A stretch of DNA of 64,000 nucleotides from Marinobacterium ramblicola. Lineage in GTDB: Bacteria; Pseudomonadota; Gammaproteobacteria; Pseudomonadales; Balneatricaceae. The translations under genes and the position numbers were made by a program. This document shows, piece by piece, positions 30,511 through 42,721 of the stretch; position 1 is the first letter of the stretch; the number at the start of each line of letters is the position of its first letter. The stretch is taken from the NCBI RefSeq assembly GCF_019084545.1, contig NZ_JAHREP010000015.1, forward strand, positions 82,302 to 146,301, in the 5' to 3' direction. Under the pieces are notes generated by a model, which was not told where the DNA came from, did not search any database, and worked only from the letters and a program-made list of their open reading frames with translations.

Positions 30511-31938
30511 ATGCAGACAAACAGCAGTATCCACACAGCAGTACGTATCTATCGCGGGGCATTGGAAACACTGTTTGCGTTGCTGCCCAGTATCGCGATT
30601 CTCTATCTGCACTTTTTCACCAGCGATGCAGCGCCGTTCAAAAGCTTTCTGATCCACGAACTGGCCATCCTGCTGTCGATACTGATCGGTGCCTTCGTCG
30701 CCTATATTACCTGGCGCTGCTACCTGGTGTCGGGTGAGCCCTTTCTGCGCTGGCTGGCACTCGGATTTCTCGGCTTTACACTGGTCTACCTGCCACATGG
30801 TCTGCTGACCCGCATTGCGGACCACAACATGGCCCTGTTTCTGCTCTACGGACCAGCCGCACGCCTGGTATTGATGGCCTGCCTGCTGATCGCCCTTGCC
30901 CAGCGAGGACACTGCAACGACTCGGAACCACAACGGAGAAAACCCGGATTCTGGTTAATCGGGGTGATACTGTTTCTGCTGGTCGATGCGCTGGTCGCCG
31001 CTCTGGCACTCTCCCCCTACAGCGCCACGGGCTGGCCGAGAATCCTGTTGGAGTCGGCCACGCTGGCCCTGACGTTGACGGCTATTCTCACGCTACTGAC
31101 ACGGCGCTCCGACTCACCGCTGCTGCGGATCTACCTGATTGCCGTCACCACCTTTGCCCAGTCATCGATCGCCTTCCTGATCCTGGCCAACGCCTGGGAT
31201 CATCAGTGGTGGTTGGCCCATACCATATTCGCTGCCGGCTTTTTCATGCTCAGCTACGGTGTCGTGCAAGCCTATCTCGCCAGCGGTTCGTTCATATCGG
31301 TGTACAGCCTGGAGGAGATTTTCACGCAGCTCAGGCAGGAGAAAGCTCGTGCTGAAGACGCCCTGAGCCAACTCAAGCAGGCCAACCTGAATCTCAGAGT
31401 GATCGCCACCACCGACGCCCTCACCGGACTCAGCAACCGGCGCCACTTCACCGAACAGGCGGAACGGGTAATCGAGCGCGCGCTATTCGAGAACGCGCCG
31501 CTGTCACTACTGATGCTGGATCTGGACCATTTCAAGCGGGTCAACGACACCTTCGGCCATCAGGCCGGCGATCAGGTGTTGCGTCGATTTGCCGAGATCC
31601 TGCAGCGAGAAGTGCGCCCCGGCGACCTCTGCGGCCGCTTTGGTGGCGAGGAGTTCCTGGTCCTGCTGCCCAGTGCCAACACGGCGGAAGCTCGCACGGT
31701 AGCCGAACGTCTGCGCCAATCCGTGGCCGCCGAGGCGATCGATTTGGGTGAGCAGGAGACCCGGATCACGGTCAGTATCGGTATCGCCCATCTTGGCTCC
31801 AGTGCCGACAATCTGCACAGTCTGCTGCAACGGGCGGACAGGCGTCTATACGCCGCCAAGGAAGCCGGCCGCAATCGCGTTCATGACAGCGATGCGGCTA
31901 GCGAGGGAGAATTAAAACGCCCGCACGAAGCGGGCTAA
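30511..31938 (+). CDS. Membrane-bound GGDEF diguanylate cyclase
   Basis: A 475-residue protein. About seven N-terminal membrane helices (residues 20-265) form an unclassified sensor module, followed by a short coiled coil (LEEIFTQLRQEKARAEDALS) and a GGDEF domain with active-site GGEEF in CGRFGGEEFLVLLP and DALTGLSNRRHF near its start. It should make cyclic-di-GMP in response to a membrane signal. No RxxD inhibitory site is obvious directly upstream of GGEEF (the preceding residues are RPGDL, i.e. RPGD, which does fit RxxD if placed 5 residues upstream), so product inhibition is possible. Confidence 0.88.
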   Translation: MQTNSSIHTAVRIYRGALETLFALLPSIAILYLHFFTSDAAPFKSFLIHELAILLSILIGAFVAYITWRCYLVSGEPFLRWLALGFLGFTLVYLPHGLLTRIADHNMALFLLYGPAARLVLMACLLIALAQRGHCNDSEPQRRKPGFWLIGVILFLLVDALVAALALSPYSATGWPRILLESATLALTLTAILTLLTRRSDSPLLRIYLIAVTTFAQSSIAFLILANAWDHQWWLAHTIFAAGFFMLSYGVVQAYLASGSFISVYSLEEIFTQLRQEKARAEDALSQLKQANLNLRVIATTDALTGLSNRRHFTEQAERVIERALFENAPLSLLMLDLDHFKRVNDTFGHQAGDQVLRRFAEILQREVRPGDLCGRFGGEEFLVLLPSANTAEARTVAERLRQSVAAEAIDLGEQETRITVSIGIAHLGSSADNLHSLLQRADRRLYAAKEAGRNRVHDSDAASEGELKRPHEAG

Positions 31939-31963
31939 GGGAACAACACACAACGGTGCAGTG

Positions 31964-31984
31964 AACCGGCAATAACAGCCGGTT
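31964..31984. terminator. Hairpin between convergent GGDEF and dapB genes
   Basis: AACCGGC-N7-GCCGGTT is a perfect 7-bp stem in the 73-base gap between convergent genes. There is no strong U tract on either side, so it may be a weak bidirectional terminator. Confidence 0.4.
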
Positions 31985-32011
31985 CGGGTAAAGTCTTTTC
32001 AGACTGCGCGT

Positions 32012-32845
<834 letters not shown>

Positions 32846-32859
32846 TTATACAGTTTCGA

Positions 32860-33714
32860 TCAAGCCTGCTTTCGGCTGCATCGCGTCGCGGCCTGCTTGT
32901 CCGCCGCGATCTCCTCATCCGTACTGTGAATGGTCTGATCCATATCCAGCGCCGGGGTTTCGCAACCGGCACAGCCGACCACCCGTGCCGGCACGCCGAC
33001 CACGGTGGTGTGGGGCGGCACCGGTTCCAGTACCACGCTGCCGGCACCCACGCGGGCGCACTCACCGACCTCGATATTACCGAGAATCTTGGAGCCGGCG
33101 CCGATCATCACACCCTGACGGATCTTCGGATGACGGTCGCCGCTCTCCTTGCCGGTACCGCCGAGGGTGACCGACTGCAGGATGGAGACGTCGTTCTCGA
33201 TCACGCAGGTTTCACCGACCACGATACCGGTGGCATGGTCGAACATGACGCCGAAGCCGATCTGTGCCGCCGGGTGGATATCGACCTGGAAGATGGTGCT
33301 GACGCGGCTCTGGATATAGAGCGCCAGCGGGCGTCGCCCCTGCTGCCACATCCAGTGCGCCACGCGGTAGGCCTGCAGCGCCTGGAACCCCTTCAGGTAG
33401 AGCAGTACGGTGGAGTAGCGATCGACCGCCGGGTCGCGGGTGCAGACCGCCTGGATATCGGCGCAGGCGGCCTGGATCAACTCGCGCTCGGCGCTGTACG
33501 CCTGTTCGATGATCTCGCGCAACGCCACCGCCGACACCACCTCGTCCGCCAACTTGCTGGCGAGCAGGAACGACAGCGCACCGCGCAGATCGCTATGCCC
33601 GATGATCGTGGCATGAAAGAAGCTCGCCAGCAGAGGCTCATGCTCCACCAGGCTCTGCGCTTCATCGCGGATCTTCAGCCAAAGCTCGTCGACCGACAAC
33701 GCCATCTCGTACAT
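32860..33714 (-). CDS. cysE: Serine O-acetyltransferase
   Basis: A 284-residue CysE: an N-terminal helical domain and a left-handed beta-helix built from hexapeptide repeats (IHPAAQIGFGVMFDHATGIV, VIGENDV-like, GVMIGAGSKILGNIEVGE), with catalytic His in FDHATG and in the DRHPKI loop. It makes O-acetylserine for cysteine synthesis, and the ~45-residue C-terminal tail is where the inhibitor cysteine or CysK usually interacts. The start MYEMALSV is chosen; gagggtat precedes. It follows dnaJ by 34 bases. Confidence 0.94.
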   Translation of the reverse strand: MYEMALSVDELWLKIRDEAQSLVEHEPLLASFFHATIIGHSDLRGALSFLLASKLADEVVSAVALREIIEQAYSAERELIQAACADIQAVCTRDPAVDRYSTVLLYLKGFQALQAYRVAHWMWQQGRRPLALYIQSRVSTIFQVDIHPAAQIGFGVMFDHATGIVVGETCVIENDVSILQSVTLGGTGKESGDRHPKIRQGVMIGAGSKILGNIEVGECARVGAGSVVLEPVPPHTTVVGVPARVVGCAGCETPALDMDQTIHSTDEEIAADKQAATRCSRKQA

Positions 33715-33748
33715 GCTGATACCCTCTCTGCGAAGACTGGCCATGAGG

Positions 33749-34879
33749 TCAGGTCATATCTTCGAAGAACTTTTTCACGGAATCGAAAAAGCCGTGCTTC
33801 TTCGGACTGTGCTTGTGGTTACCCTCGTCCATCGCGCTCTGGAACTCCTTCAGCAGCTCGCGCTGGCGATTGTTCAGGTTGACCGGTGTTTCCACCGTCA
33901 CCTTGACCATCAGGTCACCCACTCCGCCGCCACGTACCGGGGTAATACCCTTGCCGCGCAGGCGGAACAGCTTACCGGTCTGAGTTTCGGCCGGTATCTT
34001 CAGTTTAACCCGTCCATCAAGCGTCGGCACATCCAGTTCGCCACCGAGTGCCGCGTCGATAAAGCTGATCGGCACCTCGCAGTACAGATGCTTGCCGTCG
34101 CGTTCGAAGATCGGATGGCGCAGCACATTGACCTGCACATAGAGATCGCCCGCAGGTCCGCCATGGCTGCCCGCCTCGCCCTCGCCACTGAGGCGGATAC
34201 GATCGCCGGTATCGACACCGGCCGGGATCTTGACCTGCAGGGTCTTGGTCTCTTCCACGCGACCGTGACCATGGCACTTGCTGCAGGGGTCGGAGATCAC
34301 CTTGCCCTCGCCACGACAGGTGGGGCAGGTCTGCTGTACCGAGAAAAAGCCCTGCTGCATCCGCACCTGGCCGACGCCGCCACAGGTGCCACAGGTACGC
34401 GCGCTGGTACCGGGCTTGGCGCCGGAGCCGTCGCAGACGCTACAGGCGACCAGCGTCGGTACCTTCAGCGTCTTCTCGCAGCCGCGCACCGCCTCTTCCA
34501 GGCTCAGGTCCAGGTTGTAGCGCAAGTCAGCGCCGCGCTGCACGCTGGAGCGACGACGGCCACCACCGCCGCCACCGAAGATATCGCCGAACACGTCGCC
34601 GAAGATGTCGGAGAAGTTGCCCTCGAAACCGCCGCCGCCAAAGCCGCCCTGGCCGCTGACGCCTTCGTGGCCGAACTGGTCGTAGGCGGCGCGCTTCTGG
34701 GAGTCAGACAGGACCTCGTAGGCCTCGCTGATCTCCTTGAATCTGTCTTCCGCTGCCTTGTTGTCCGGGTTGCGGTCGGGGTGGTACTTCATCGCCAGGC
34801 GGCGATAGGCTTTCTTGATATCCCGGTCGGACGCATCACGTGGCACGTCCAGTAGTTCGTAGTAGTCCTGTTTCGACAT
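33749..34879 (-). CDS. dnaJ: Chaperone DnaJ (Hsp40)
   Basis: A 376-residue class I DnaJ. The J domain (1-70) has HPD in KYHPDRN, followed by a Gly/Phe-rich region ([14 protein letters not shown]), four CxxCxGxG zinc motifs ([32 protein letters not shown]) and the C-terminal substrate domains. It stimulates DnaK ATPase and delivers substrate. It lies 116 bases downstream of dnaK with a GC hairpin between them. Confidence 0.98.
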   Translation of the reverse strand: MSKQDYYELLDVPRDASDRDIKKAYRRLAMKYHPDRNPDNKAAEDRFKEISEAYEVLSDSQKRAAYDQFGHEGVSGQGGFGGGGFEGNFSDIFGDVFGDIFGGGGGGRRRSSVQRGADLRYNLDLSLEEAVRGCEKTLKVPTLVACSVCDGSGAKPGTSARTCGTCGGVGQVRMQQGFFSVQQTCPTCRGEGKVISDPCSKCHGHGRVEETKTLQVKIPAGVDTGDRIRLSGEGEAGSHGGPAGDLYVQVNVLRHPIFERDGKHLYCEVPISFIDAALGGELDVPTLDGRVKLKIPAETQTGKLFRLRGKGITPVRGGGVGDLMVKVTVETPVNLNNRQRELLKEFQSAMDEGNHKHSPKKHGFFDSVKKFFEDMT

Positions 34880-34929
34880 GATCCGAATCTGGTCTGGTCA
34901 GATGACTCCGCGGGAGCCGGACACGACAA

Positions 34930-34957
34930 CGCGGGTCAGGGAGTCCCCGAACCCGCG
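34930..34957 (-). other. GC-rich hairpin between dnaK and dnaJ
   Basis: CGCGGGT (34930-34936) pairs with ACCCGCG (34951-34957), with a further GGGA/TCCC pairing possible in the loop. No U tract follows, so it is more likely an mRNA processing, stability or partial attenuation element than a full terminator. Confidence 0.5.
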
Positions 34958-34995
34958 CTGCCACTCATTTTAAAGTTCTTAGAGGTAGCGAACGC

Positions 34996-36918
<1,923 letters not shown>

Positions 36919-36991
36919 GTTTTGCTCCAATGTTCTTTATCGTTTCCCCGTCTTGGCGGAGAACACACAGGTTCTTGACTGTTGATTCTCT

Positions 36992-37019
36992 ATATGGGTC
37001 TGGCTTGAGGCTTTTCAAG
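36992..37019 (-). promoter_or_regulatory. Sigma-32 heat-shock promoter of dnaK
   Basis: On the minus strand CTTGAA (37019-37014) is followed by a 14-base spacer and ACCCATAT (36999-36992), close to the RpoH consensus CTTGAA-N13-15-CCCCATNT. The -10 end is 73 bases upstream of the dnaK ATG. Confidence 0.85.
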
Positions 37020-37035
37020 CCATCCCGTTACGCTT

Positions 37036-37641
37036 TTAACCTTTTGCCACCATCACCATGGCCGGACGCACCAGCCGGCCATTGAGCAGATAGCCTTTCT
37101 GCATCACGGCCACCACGGTGTTGGGCTCGGCATCCGGCGCCTCGACCAGCGACATCGCCTGATGGTGCTCGGGGTTGAATGCCTGTCCCTGGGGATCCAC
37201 CATCTCCACGTTGAACTTGCCCATACCGTCAAGCAGCAGCTTGAGGGTCATCTCCACCCCCTCTCTCAGCGCCTTGGTGGCTTCGTCTTCGGCCTGGCAC
37301 GACTCGATGGCACGTTCCAGGGAGTCCACTACCGGCAGCAGCTCGCCGGTGAACTTTTCCAGCGCGAACTTGCGCGCCTTCTCCACGTCCTGCTCGGCAC
37401 GGCGACGCATGTTCTGGATCTCGGCCTGCGCCCGCGGCGCCAGCTCGGCCAACTGTTTCTGCAGATCGGAGATCTCCGCCTCGGCCAGTGCCAGTTGCTC
37501 CTTCAATGCTTCAGCATCGTCAGTCTCCGCAGCGGCAAGCTCTACGTTTTCAGCGCCCGGCTCGACCACCGTTTCGGCCTGTTCCACACTCTGCTGTTCC
37601 GGTGCCGGAGTTTCAGTCTGCTTCTGCTGTTCGTCTGCCAT
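37036..37641 (-). CDS. grpE: Nucleotide exchange factor GrpE
   Basis: A 201-residue GrpE. An acidic N-terminus is followed by a long coiled coil (about 45-105, with [17 protein letters not shown]) and a C-terminal beta domain ([41 protein letters not shown]). It releases ADP from DnaK. It is the first gene of the grpE-dnaK-dnaJ block and has a near-consensus sigma-32 promoter. Confidence 0.97.
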   Translation of the reverse strand: MADEQQKQTETPAPEQQSVEQAETVVEPGAENVELAAAETDDAEALKEQLALAEAEISDLQKQLAELAPRAQAEIQNMRRRAEQDVEKARKFALEKFTGELLPVVDSLERAIESCQAEDEATKALREGVEMTLKLLLDGMGKFNVEMVDPQGQAFNPEHHQAMSLVEAPDAEPNTVVAVMQKGYLLNGRLVRPAMVMVAKG

Positions 37642-37682
37642 CGGGGTTTCTCCACAAGGTTTGCAACTTCTACTGGCACCCT

Positions 37683-37710
37683 ATATGGGGTTGGTCGATG
37701 GCGATTCAAG
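37683..37710 (-). promoter_or_regulatory. Sigma-32 heat-shock promoter of grpE
   Basis: On the minus strand CTTGAA (37710-37705), a 14-base spacer and CCCCATAT (37690-37683) match the RpoH consensus at nearly every position. The -10 element is about 42 bases upstream of the grpE ATG. Having separate promoters for grpE and dnaK indicates independent heat-shock control. Confidence 0.9.
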
Positions 37711-37807
37711 GGTGTTTCGTGCGGGAATTTTCACGCGGGGGATTGCAGGCTGTCGGCAAATGGCTTATACAGCAAACTACTGTATGGATAACCAGGGTCG
37801 TGCAATC

Positions 37808-39481
37808 ATGCTGACGCTACTGAGCATTCGCAATTACGCCATTGTTGATCAACTGGACCTCGAGCTGAAACACGGCATGACCGTGGTCAGCGGCGAGACC
37901 GGCGCAGGCAAATCGATCATGCTGGACGCCTTGGGACTGGCCCTGGGTGACCGGTCACAGAGCGATTGCGTCCGCGAAGGGCAAGATAAAGCCGAGATCA
38001 GCGCCTGCTTCGATGTCAGCTCACTGGCCGAGGCGCGGGCCTGGCTGGCCGAGCAGGAGCTGGAGGCGGACGGCGAATGCCAGCTGCGCCGGGTGATCAG
38101 CGCCGACGGCCGCTCCCGCAGCTTCATCAACGGCCGCCCCACGCCGCTGACCCAGGTCCGAGAGCTGGGCCAGCTTCTGGTCGATATCCACGGCCAGCAC
38201 GAGCACCAGCGCCTACTGAAAAAGGATCACCACCGTACCCTGCTGGATGAATACGCCGGGCAGGAGGAGATCGCCGAGCAGGTACGCCGGGCGTTTCACC
38301 GCTGGCGCCGGCTGGACACGGAACTGACCCAGCTCACCGAGCAGAGCGAGGAGCACAGCGCGCGGGTACAGCTGCTCAGTTACCAGATCGAGGAGCTGGA
38401 TCAGCTTGGCCTGCGTGAGGGTGAACTGGCCGAGCTGGAGGAGGAGCAGCGGGTGCTGGCCAACGCCGGCGAGATTCTCGGCACCGGCCACCAACTGCTG
38501 AACCTGACCTCGGACAGTGATGGCGACGGCGAGAACTGCCTGAGTTTGCTCAGCCACTGCCAGCACCTGCTCGACAGCCTGGGCTCCCAGGCTCCGGCCC
38601 TGCAACAGGCGGCCGAGATGCTGGCCAGCGCACATATCCAGATCGAGGAGTCCAGCCGCGAGATCCGCAGCTACCTGGACGGTGTCGAGATCAACCCCGA
38701 GCGCCAGCAGGAGGTCGAGGAGCGGCTGAGCAGCATCTACGACATCGCCCGCAAACACCGCATCAACGCCGAGGAGCTGCCCGTTTTCCACGAGTCGCTA
38801 CAGGCGGAGCTGAGCGGCCTGCACCGCAGCGACGATGAGCTGGAGCAGCTGGAGCGGGAGGTTCGCAGCGCGCACGAGGAGTATCTTGGCGTCGCCGGCC
38901 AACTGAGTCTGACCCGCCAGAGCGCCGCGGACAAACTGAGCAAGGCGGTGGACAGCCAGCTGCACAGCCTCGGCATGCTGGCGGCGCACTTTGCCGTCTG
39001 CCTGACCCCGTACGACTCCAGTCGCTACAACGCCAATGGCCTGGAGGAGGTGGAGTTCCTGATCAGCGCCAACAAGGGGCAGCCGGCCCGGGCACTGGCC
39101 AAGGTCGCCTCCGGCGGCGAGCTGTCGCGGATCAGTCTGGCGATCCAGGTGGTCACGGCACAGACCTCCAGCACACCGACGCTGATCTTCGACGAGGTGG
39201 ATGTGGGTATCGGCGGCGCCATCGCCGAGGTGGTCGGCCGCCTGCTACGCCAGTTGGGCGAGCGGGCGCAGATCCTCTGTGTCACTCACCAGCCGCAGGT
39301 TGCCTCCCAGGGCCATCAGCATCTGTTTGTCAGCAAGGACTCGAAAGGCGAGCTGACCCGCACCCGTATCGATCACCTGTCACAGGAGAAACGGGTGCAC
39401 GAGGTGGCGCGCATGCTCGGCGGCATCGACATCACCGACACCTCACTGGAGCACGCCCGAGAGATGCTGAAGTCAGCCTGA
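37808..39481 (+). CDS. recN: DNA repair protein RecN
   Basis: A 557-residue SMC-like ATPase. It begins MLTLLSIRNYAIVDQLDLEL, has the Walker A motif SGETGAGKSIMLDA, a central coiled coil (about 155-365), the ABC signature VASGGELSRISLAIQ and Walker B PTLIFDEVDVGIGG. It holds DNA ends in double-strand break repair. The start at 37808 is the conserved N-terminus; the frame is open far upstream through grpE antisense but has no protein support. Divergent from grpE. Confidence 0.97.
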   Translation: MLTLLSIRNYAIVDQLDLELKHGMTVVSGETGAGKSIMLDALGLALGDRSQSDCVREGQDKAEISACFDVSSLAEARAWLAEQELEADGECQLRRVISADGRSRSFINGRPTPLTQVRELGQLLVDIHGQHEHQRLLKKDHHRTLLDEYAGQEEIAEQVRRAFHRWRRLDTELTQLTEQSEEHSARVQLLSYQIEELDQLGLREGELAELEEEQRVLANAGEILGTGHQLLNLTSDSDGDGENCLSLLSHCQHLLDSLGSQAPALQQAAEMLASAHIQIEESSREIRSYLDGVEINPERQQEVEERLSSIYDIARKHRINAEELPVFHESLQAELSGLHRSDDELEQLEREVRSAHEEYLGVAGQLSLTRQSAADKLSKAVDSQLHSLGMLAAHFAVCLTPYDSSRYNANGLEEVEFLISANKGQPARALAKVASGGELSRISLAIQVVTAQTSSTPTLIFDEVDVGIGGAIAEVVGRLLRQLGERAQILCVTHQPQVASQGHQHLFVSKDSKGELTRTRIDHLSQEKRVHEVARMLGGIDITDTSLEHAREMLKSA

Positions 39482-39495
39482 AGCCCGGGGCACAG

Positions 39496-39535
39496 GCAAT
39501 AAAAAACCGATCGCGCCGGATCGGTTTTTTATTGC
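39496..39535. terminator. Bidirectional terminator between recN and fur
   Basis: A perfect 17-bp inverted repeat (39496-39512 with 39519-39535) contains CCGATC/GATCGG in the core with A6 and T6 runs on either side, so it ends transcription from both convergent genes. Confidence 0.93.
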
Positions 39536-39547
39536 TCCCAAGAGTGA

Positions 39548-39973
39548 TTAGCTCTCTTCGCAACCATCCCGACACACACCGTACAGGTACAGGGTGCGGT
39601 CGGTCACGGTAAAGCCGAGGTCGTCGGCGATTGCGTCCAGCCGTGTGGTCAGGTCGGGATCGACGAACTCGCGTACCTTGCCACACTTCACGCAGACCAC
39701 GTGATCGTGGTGCTCATCGCGCGCCAGCTCGAATACCGAGTGGCCACCTTCGAAGTGGTGACGGGAAACAAGACCGGCAGCTTCGAACTGAGTCAATACG
39801 CGGTAAACCGTGGCCAAGCCCACGTCCTCACCGGTTTCCATTAGCATCTTATAGATGTCTTCAGCTGAAAAATGCTCACCTTCGCCAGCACGTTCCAGGA
39901 TCTGGTAGATCTTTACACGCGGCAGGGTGATCTTGAGCCCCGCCTTACGCAGCTCCTGATTTTCGAGGGCCAT
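39548..39973 (-). CDS. fur: Ferric uptake regulator Fur
   Basis: A 141-residue Fur starting MALENQELRKAGLKITLPRV, with winged-helix DNA-binding N-terminus (VGLATVYRVLTQFEAAGLV), the metal-site segment ARDEHHDHVVCVKCGKV with CxxC, and a C-terminal CRDGC pair. It represses iron uptake genes when loaded with Fe2+. It is divergent from bamE (90 bases between starts), a conserved gammaproteobacterial arrangement. The upstream extension of ten residues is not conserved. Confidence 0.96.
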   Translation of the reverse strand: MALENQELRKAGLKITLPRVKIYQILERAGEGEHFSAEDIYKMLMETGEDVGLATVYRVLTQFEAAGLVSRHHFEGGHSVFELARDEHHDHVVCVKCGKVREFVDPDLTTRLDAIADDLGFTVTDRTLYLYGVCRDGCEES

Positions 39974-40063
39974 ATTCTTGTCTCTAATTGCTATACGGTT
40001 CACAAATGGCAGTGTTAGACTTCATTATCTTTTTTTAGCGGCGAAAACGGAAGTCATTTACAG

Positions 40064-40387
40064 ATGCGAAAGGTTTTTATCAGTGTAGCACTGGCCGTAT
40101 TGGTCAGCGCCTGCTCGGATTTCCCCGGGGTTTATAAAATCGATATTCCTCAGGGCAATGTCGTTACCCAGGAGATGATCGATCAGCTGCGCCCGGGCAT
40201 GACCGAAAGTCAGGTCCGCTACATCATGGGAACCCCGCTGATCACCGACACCTTCAGCCCCGATCGCTGGGATTACCTGTACAGCTTCAAGCCCGGTGGC
40301 GAGCCGCGGGTCCAGGAGCGTGTGTCGCTGTATTTCCAGGACGGAAAGCTGGCTCGTCTCACCGGCGACTTCCGCCCCGGCAGCTAA
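40064..40387 (+). CDS. bamE: Outer-membrane assembly lipoprotein BamE
   Basis: A 107-residue lipoprotein with a type II signal peptide (lipobox LVSAC, Cys17) followed by the BamE/SmpA core: [35 protein letters not shown] and a final beta hairpin. It is the small lipoprotein of the BAM complex. Divergent from fur. Confidence 0.95.
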   Translation: MRKVFISVALAVLVSACSDFPGVYKIDIPQGNVVTQEMIDQLRPGMTESQVRYIMGTPLITDTFSPDRWDYLYSFKPGGEPRVQERVSLYFQDGKLARLTGDFRPGS

Positions 40388-40417
40388 TTAAAAACCCAAT
40401 CGATTTACATCGACCGA

Positions 40418-40445
40418 ACGCAGGCCGTCGCTATTCGGCCTGCGT
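40418..40445. terminator. Hairpin at the convergent ends of bamE and rnfH
   Basis: ACGCAGGCCG (40418-40427) pairs perfectly with CGGCCTGCGT (40436-40445) across an 8-base loop. It overlaps the rnfH stop codon. The U tract is poor on both sides, so efficiency is uncertain. Confidence 0.45.
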
Positions 40446-40742
40446 CTCCTGCTCCTTCTGCGCTTTCAACTTGGCCGCGCGCTTGGCTCGAGCCTCTTTC
40501 GGATCGGCGATCAGCGGCCGGTAGATCTCCACCCGGTCGCCGGCTTTCAGCATCTCCTTCTTCGGATCCTTTATCGCCTTGCCGAAGATCCCCATCGGGT
40601 CCTTCTCCGGGTCGATCTGGTTAAATGTCTCCGCTATACGGGACTTGATTACCGCCTCATAGGCGGTACTCCCCTCTTCCACCTGCACGGCGACAATCTT
40701 CTGCTCATGCGCCAGTGCGTATGCCACTTCAACCGTAATCAT
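40431..40742 (-). CDS. rnfH: RnfH family protein
   Basis: A 103-residue ubiquitin-like beta-grasp protein: ITVEVAYALAHEQKIVAVQV, GIFGKAIKDPKKEML, GDRVEIYRPLIADPKEAR, then a Lys/Arg/Glu-rich tail. RnfH is a conserved partner gene of ratA; its function remains unclear. The start at 40742 is 7 bases after the ratA stop. Confidence 0.9.
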   Translation of the reverse strand: MITVEVAYALAHEQKIVAVQVEEGSTAYEAVIKSRIAETFNQIDPEKDPMGIFGKAIKDPKKEMLKAGDRVEIYRPLIADPKEARAKRAAKLKAQKEQETQAE

Positions 40743-40749
40743 GCGGACC

Positions 40750-41181
40750 TCAGCCGTAAATCTTGTCTGCGCGGGTAACGAAGGCATCCACCAGCGTCGT
40801 CGCCACGGAATTGAACACCTTGCTCATCGCCACACCGGTCAGTTTACCGGAAAATTCGAAATGCATATTCAGCTCGACCTTGCTCGCCTCCTCACTGAGC
40901 GGCGTAAAGGTCCAGATCCCGGTCAGCGACTGGAACGGTCCCTTGACCAGGCCAATCTCCATGCGCTCCGGTCGTGTCAGCTGGTTGCGGGTGGTGAAGC
41001 TGTACTTCAACCCACCCTTGGCCAGATGCAAGGTCGCCTCCAGCGTATCGCCCTCTTCGCGCACCACCTCGGTGGATGCACACCAGGGCAGAAACTCCGG
41101 ATAGCGACGCACATCGTTGACCAGGTCGAACATCTCTTCGGCGGTGTGCAACACCAAAGCGCTGCGATTCACCTGAGCCAT
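40750..41181 (-). CDS. ratA: RatA-like START/SRPBCC protein (YfjG/Coq10 family)
   Basis: A 143-residue SRPBCC-fold protein: MAQVNRSALVLHTAEEMFDL, VNDVRRYPEFLPWCASTEVV, and a C-terminal KVFNSVATTLVDAFVTRAD helix. E. coli RatA was described as blocking 50S-30S association; the family also resembles Coq10 ubiquinone-binding proteins, so toxin activity here is not assured. It is convergent with nothing and upstream of rnfH in the usual ratA-rnfH pair; smpB is nearby, also conserved. Confidence 0.9.
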   Translation of the reverse strand: MAQVNRSALVLHTAEEMFDLVNDVRRYPEFLPWCASTEVVREEGDTLEATLHLAKGGLKYSFTTRNQLTRPERMEIGLVKGPFQSLTGIWTFTPLSEEASKVELNMHFEFSGKLTGVAMSKVFNSVATTLVDAFVTRADKIYG

Positions 41182-41199
41182 AACTGCTCCTATCTCATG

Positions 41200-42567
41200 C
41201 TATCCAGCAAGCTTTTGATACAGGTTGAGCGCAAATATCACCGCCACCGCCGCCGGCGACACATAGCGGATCACCACACGCCAGGCATGATAGATCAGCG
41301 CCGAGCGCAGGGACAGCTCATCCTCGGTCATCTCCCGGGTCAGATACCAGCCGGCGAAGAGGGCTATAAGCAGTCCGCCCAGAGGTAGCATTACATTCGC
41401 AGTGATGAAATCGAGGAAGTCGAACGCGGTCATGCCAAACAGGGTCAGATCTGCCGTGATATTAAACGAACTCAGCGCCAGCACACCCAATGCCCATACC
41501 ACCACACCCAGCAACACCGATGCACGCACCCGGCTCATCCCCAGCGTCTCCACCAGCCAGGCGGCACCCGGCTCCATCAACGAGATCGCCGAGGTCCAGG
41601 CGGCAAAGCCCACCATCAGGAAGAACAGGAAGCCGAACACCTGACCGCCCGCCATCTGGCTGAACGCGACCGGCAGGGTGATGAACATCAGGCCGGGTCC
41701 GGCACCGGGGTCGAGCTGGTTGGCAAATACGATCGGGAAGATCGCCAAACCGGCCACCAGCGCCACCAGCGTATCCAACGCCGCGATGGTCAACACGGTA
41801 CCGCCGATCGAATCGCCCTTACCCATGTAGGAGCCGTAGGCCATGATCGAGCCCATACCCAGCGACAGGGTAAAGAAGGCATGGCCCAGCGCGATCAGCA
41901 CCGCATTCCAGGAGAGCTCCGAAGGATCGAAGTGGAACAGGAAGTCCCAGCCCTCAGCGAAGTGCCCGCTGTTCATCGAGTAGGCCAGCAGCACGAACAG
42001 CAGCACGAATAGCAGCGGCATCAACACACGCGTTGCCCGCTCCAGTCCCTTGTTCACACCGCCGGCGATCACCATCATCACGATGACAACGAACAGCGTA
42101 TGCCAGATCAGCAGCGTTTCGGCGTCAGCTAACAAGCCGTTGAAGATCTGTCCCGCCTGCTCGCTACCCAGGTCGACGAACTGGCCCACCCCCATACCGG
42201 CGATGTAGTACAACACCCAGCCGGCGACCACAGAATAGAAAGAGAAGATAAAGAAGCCCGCCAGCGCACCCATCCAGCCGACACCGGCCCAGCGTCCGTG
42301 ATGCCCCGCCTCATACGCGGTTTCTCGCATGGAGTTGATCGGACTCTGGCGACCGCGCCGGCCGATCAGCACCTCCGACATCATGATCGGTATACCGACC
42401 AGCAGGATGCAGACGAGGTAGACCAGCACAAAGGCACCGCCCCCGTTTTCGCCCGCGATATAGGGGAACTTCCAGATGTTGCCCAATCCTACAGCAGACC
42501 CTGTGGCCGCCAGAATGAAGATCCAACGGTTGGCCCAGGCGCCATGAATAGAGTGCGTTCTTGGCAT
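41200..42567 (-). CDS. Neurotransmitter:sodium symporter (NSS/SNF) family transporter
   Basis: A 455-residue LeuT-fold protein with 11-12 membrane helices. The first has GSAVGLGNIWKFPYIAGENG, the Na+/substrate-binding unwound region; NSS signatures QFVDLG and FSLGMGSIMAYGSYMGK follow. It imports amino acids or related amines with Na+. The conserved place of this gene between ratA and smpB suggests vertical inheritance. Substrate unknown. Confidence 0.93.
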   Translation of the reverse strand: MPRTHSIHGAWANRWIFILAATGSAVGLGNIWKFPYIAGENGGGAFVLVYLVCILLVGIPIMMSEVLIGRRGRQSPINSMRETAYEAGHHGRWAGVGWMGALAGFFIFSFYSVVAGWVLYYIAGMGVGQFVDLGSEQAGQIFNGLLADAETLLIWHTLFVVIVMMVIAGGVNKGLERATRVLMPLLFVLLFVLLAYSMNSGHFAEGWDFLFHFDPSELSWNAVLIALGHAFFTLSLGMGSIMAYGSYMGKGDSIGGTVLTIAALDTLVALVAGLAIFPIVFANQLDPGAGPGLMFITLPVAFSQMAGGQVFGFLFFLMVGFAAWTSAISLMEPGAAWLVETLGMSRVRASVLLGVVVWALGVLALSSFNITADLTLFGMTAFDFLDFITANVMLPLGGLLIALFAGWYLTREMTEDELSLRSALIYHAWRVVIRYVSPAAVAVIFALNLYQKLAG

Positions 42568-42721
42568 GTTTTTCTCTTTGGTTTCGCGTTAGGCGCGCAA
42601 TTGTTCATGTTTCAGACAACCGCCGCAACCTTTGACAGGCTGTCCAGTTCAAATTATCGAACGCTTATTCAATCTCCAACCTCCTTTCTTTGCACCCATG
42701 CCGGCCGTATAATCGCGCCCC

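Noticed and set aside
37175..37807. Long in-frame extension upstream of recN
   Set aside because: Runs antisense through grpE with Ser/Cys-rich low-complexity sequence; RecN's conserved start is at 37808.
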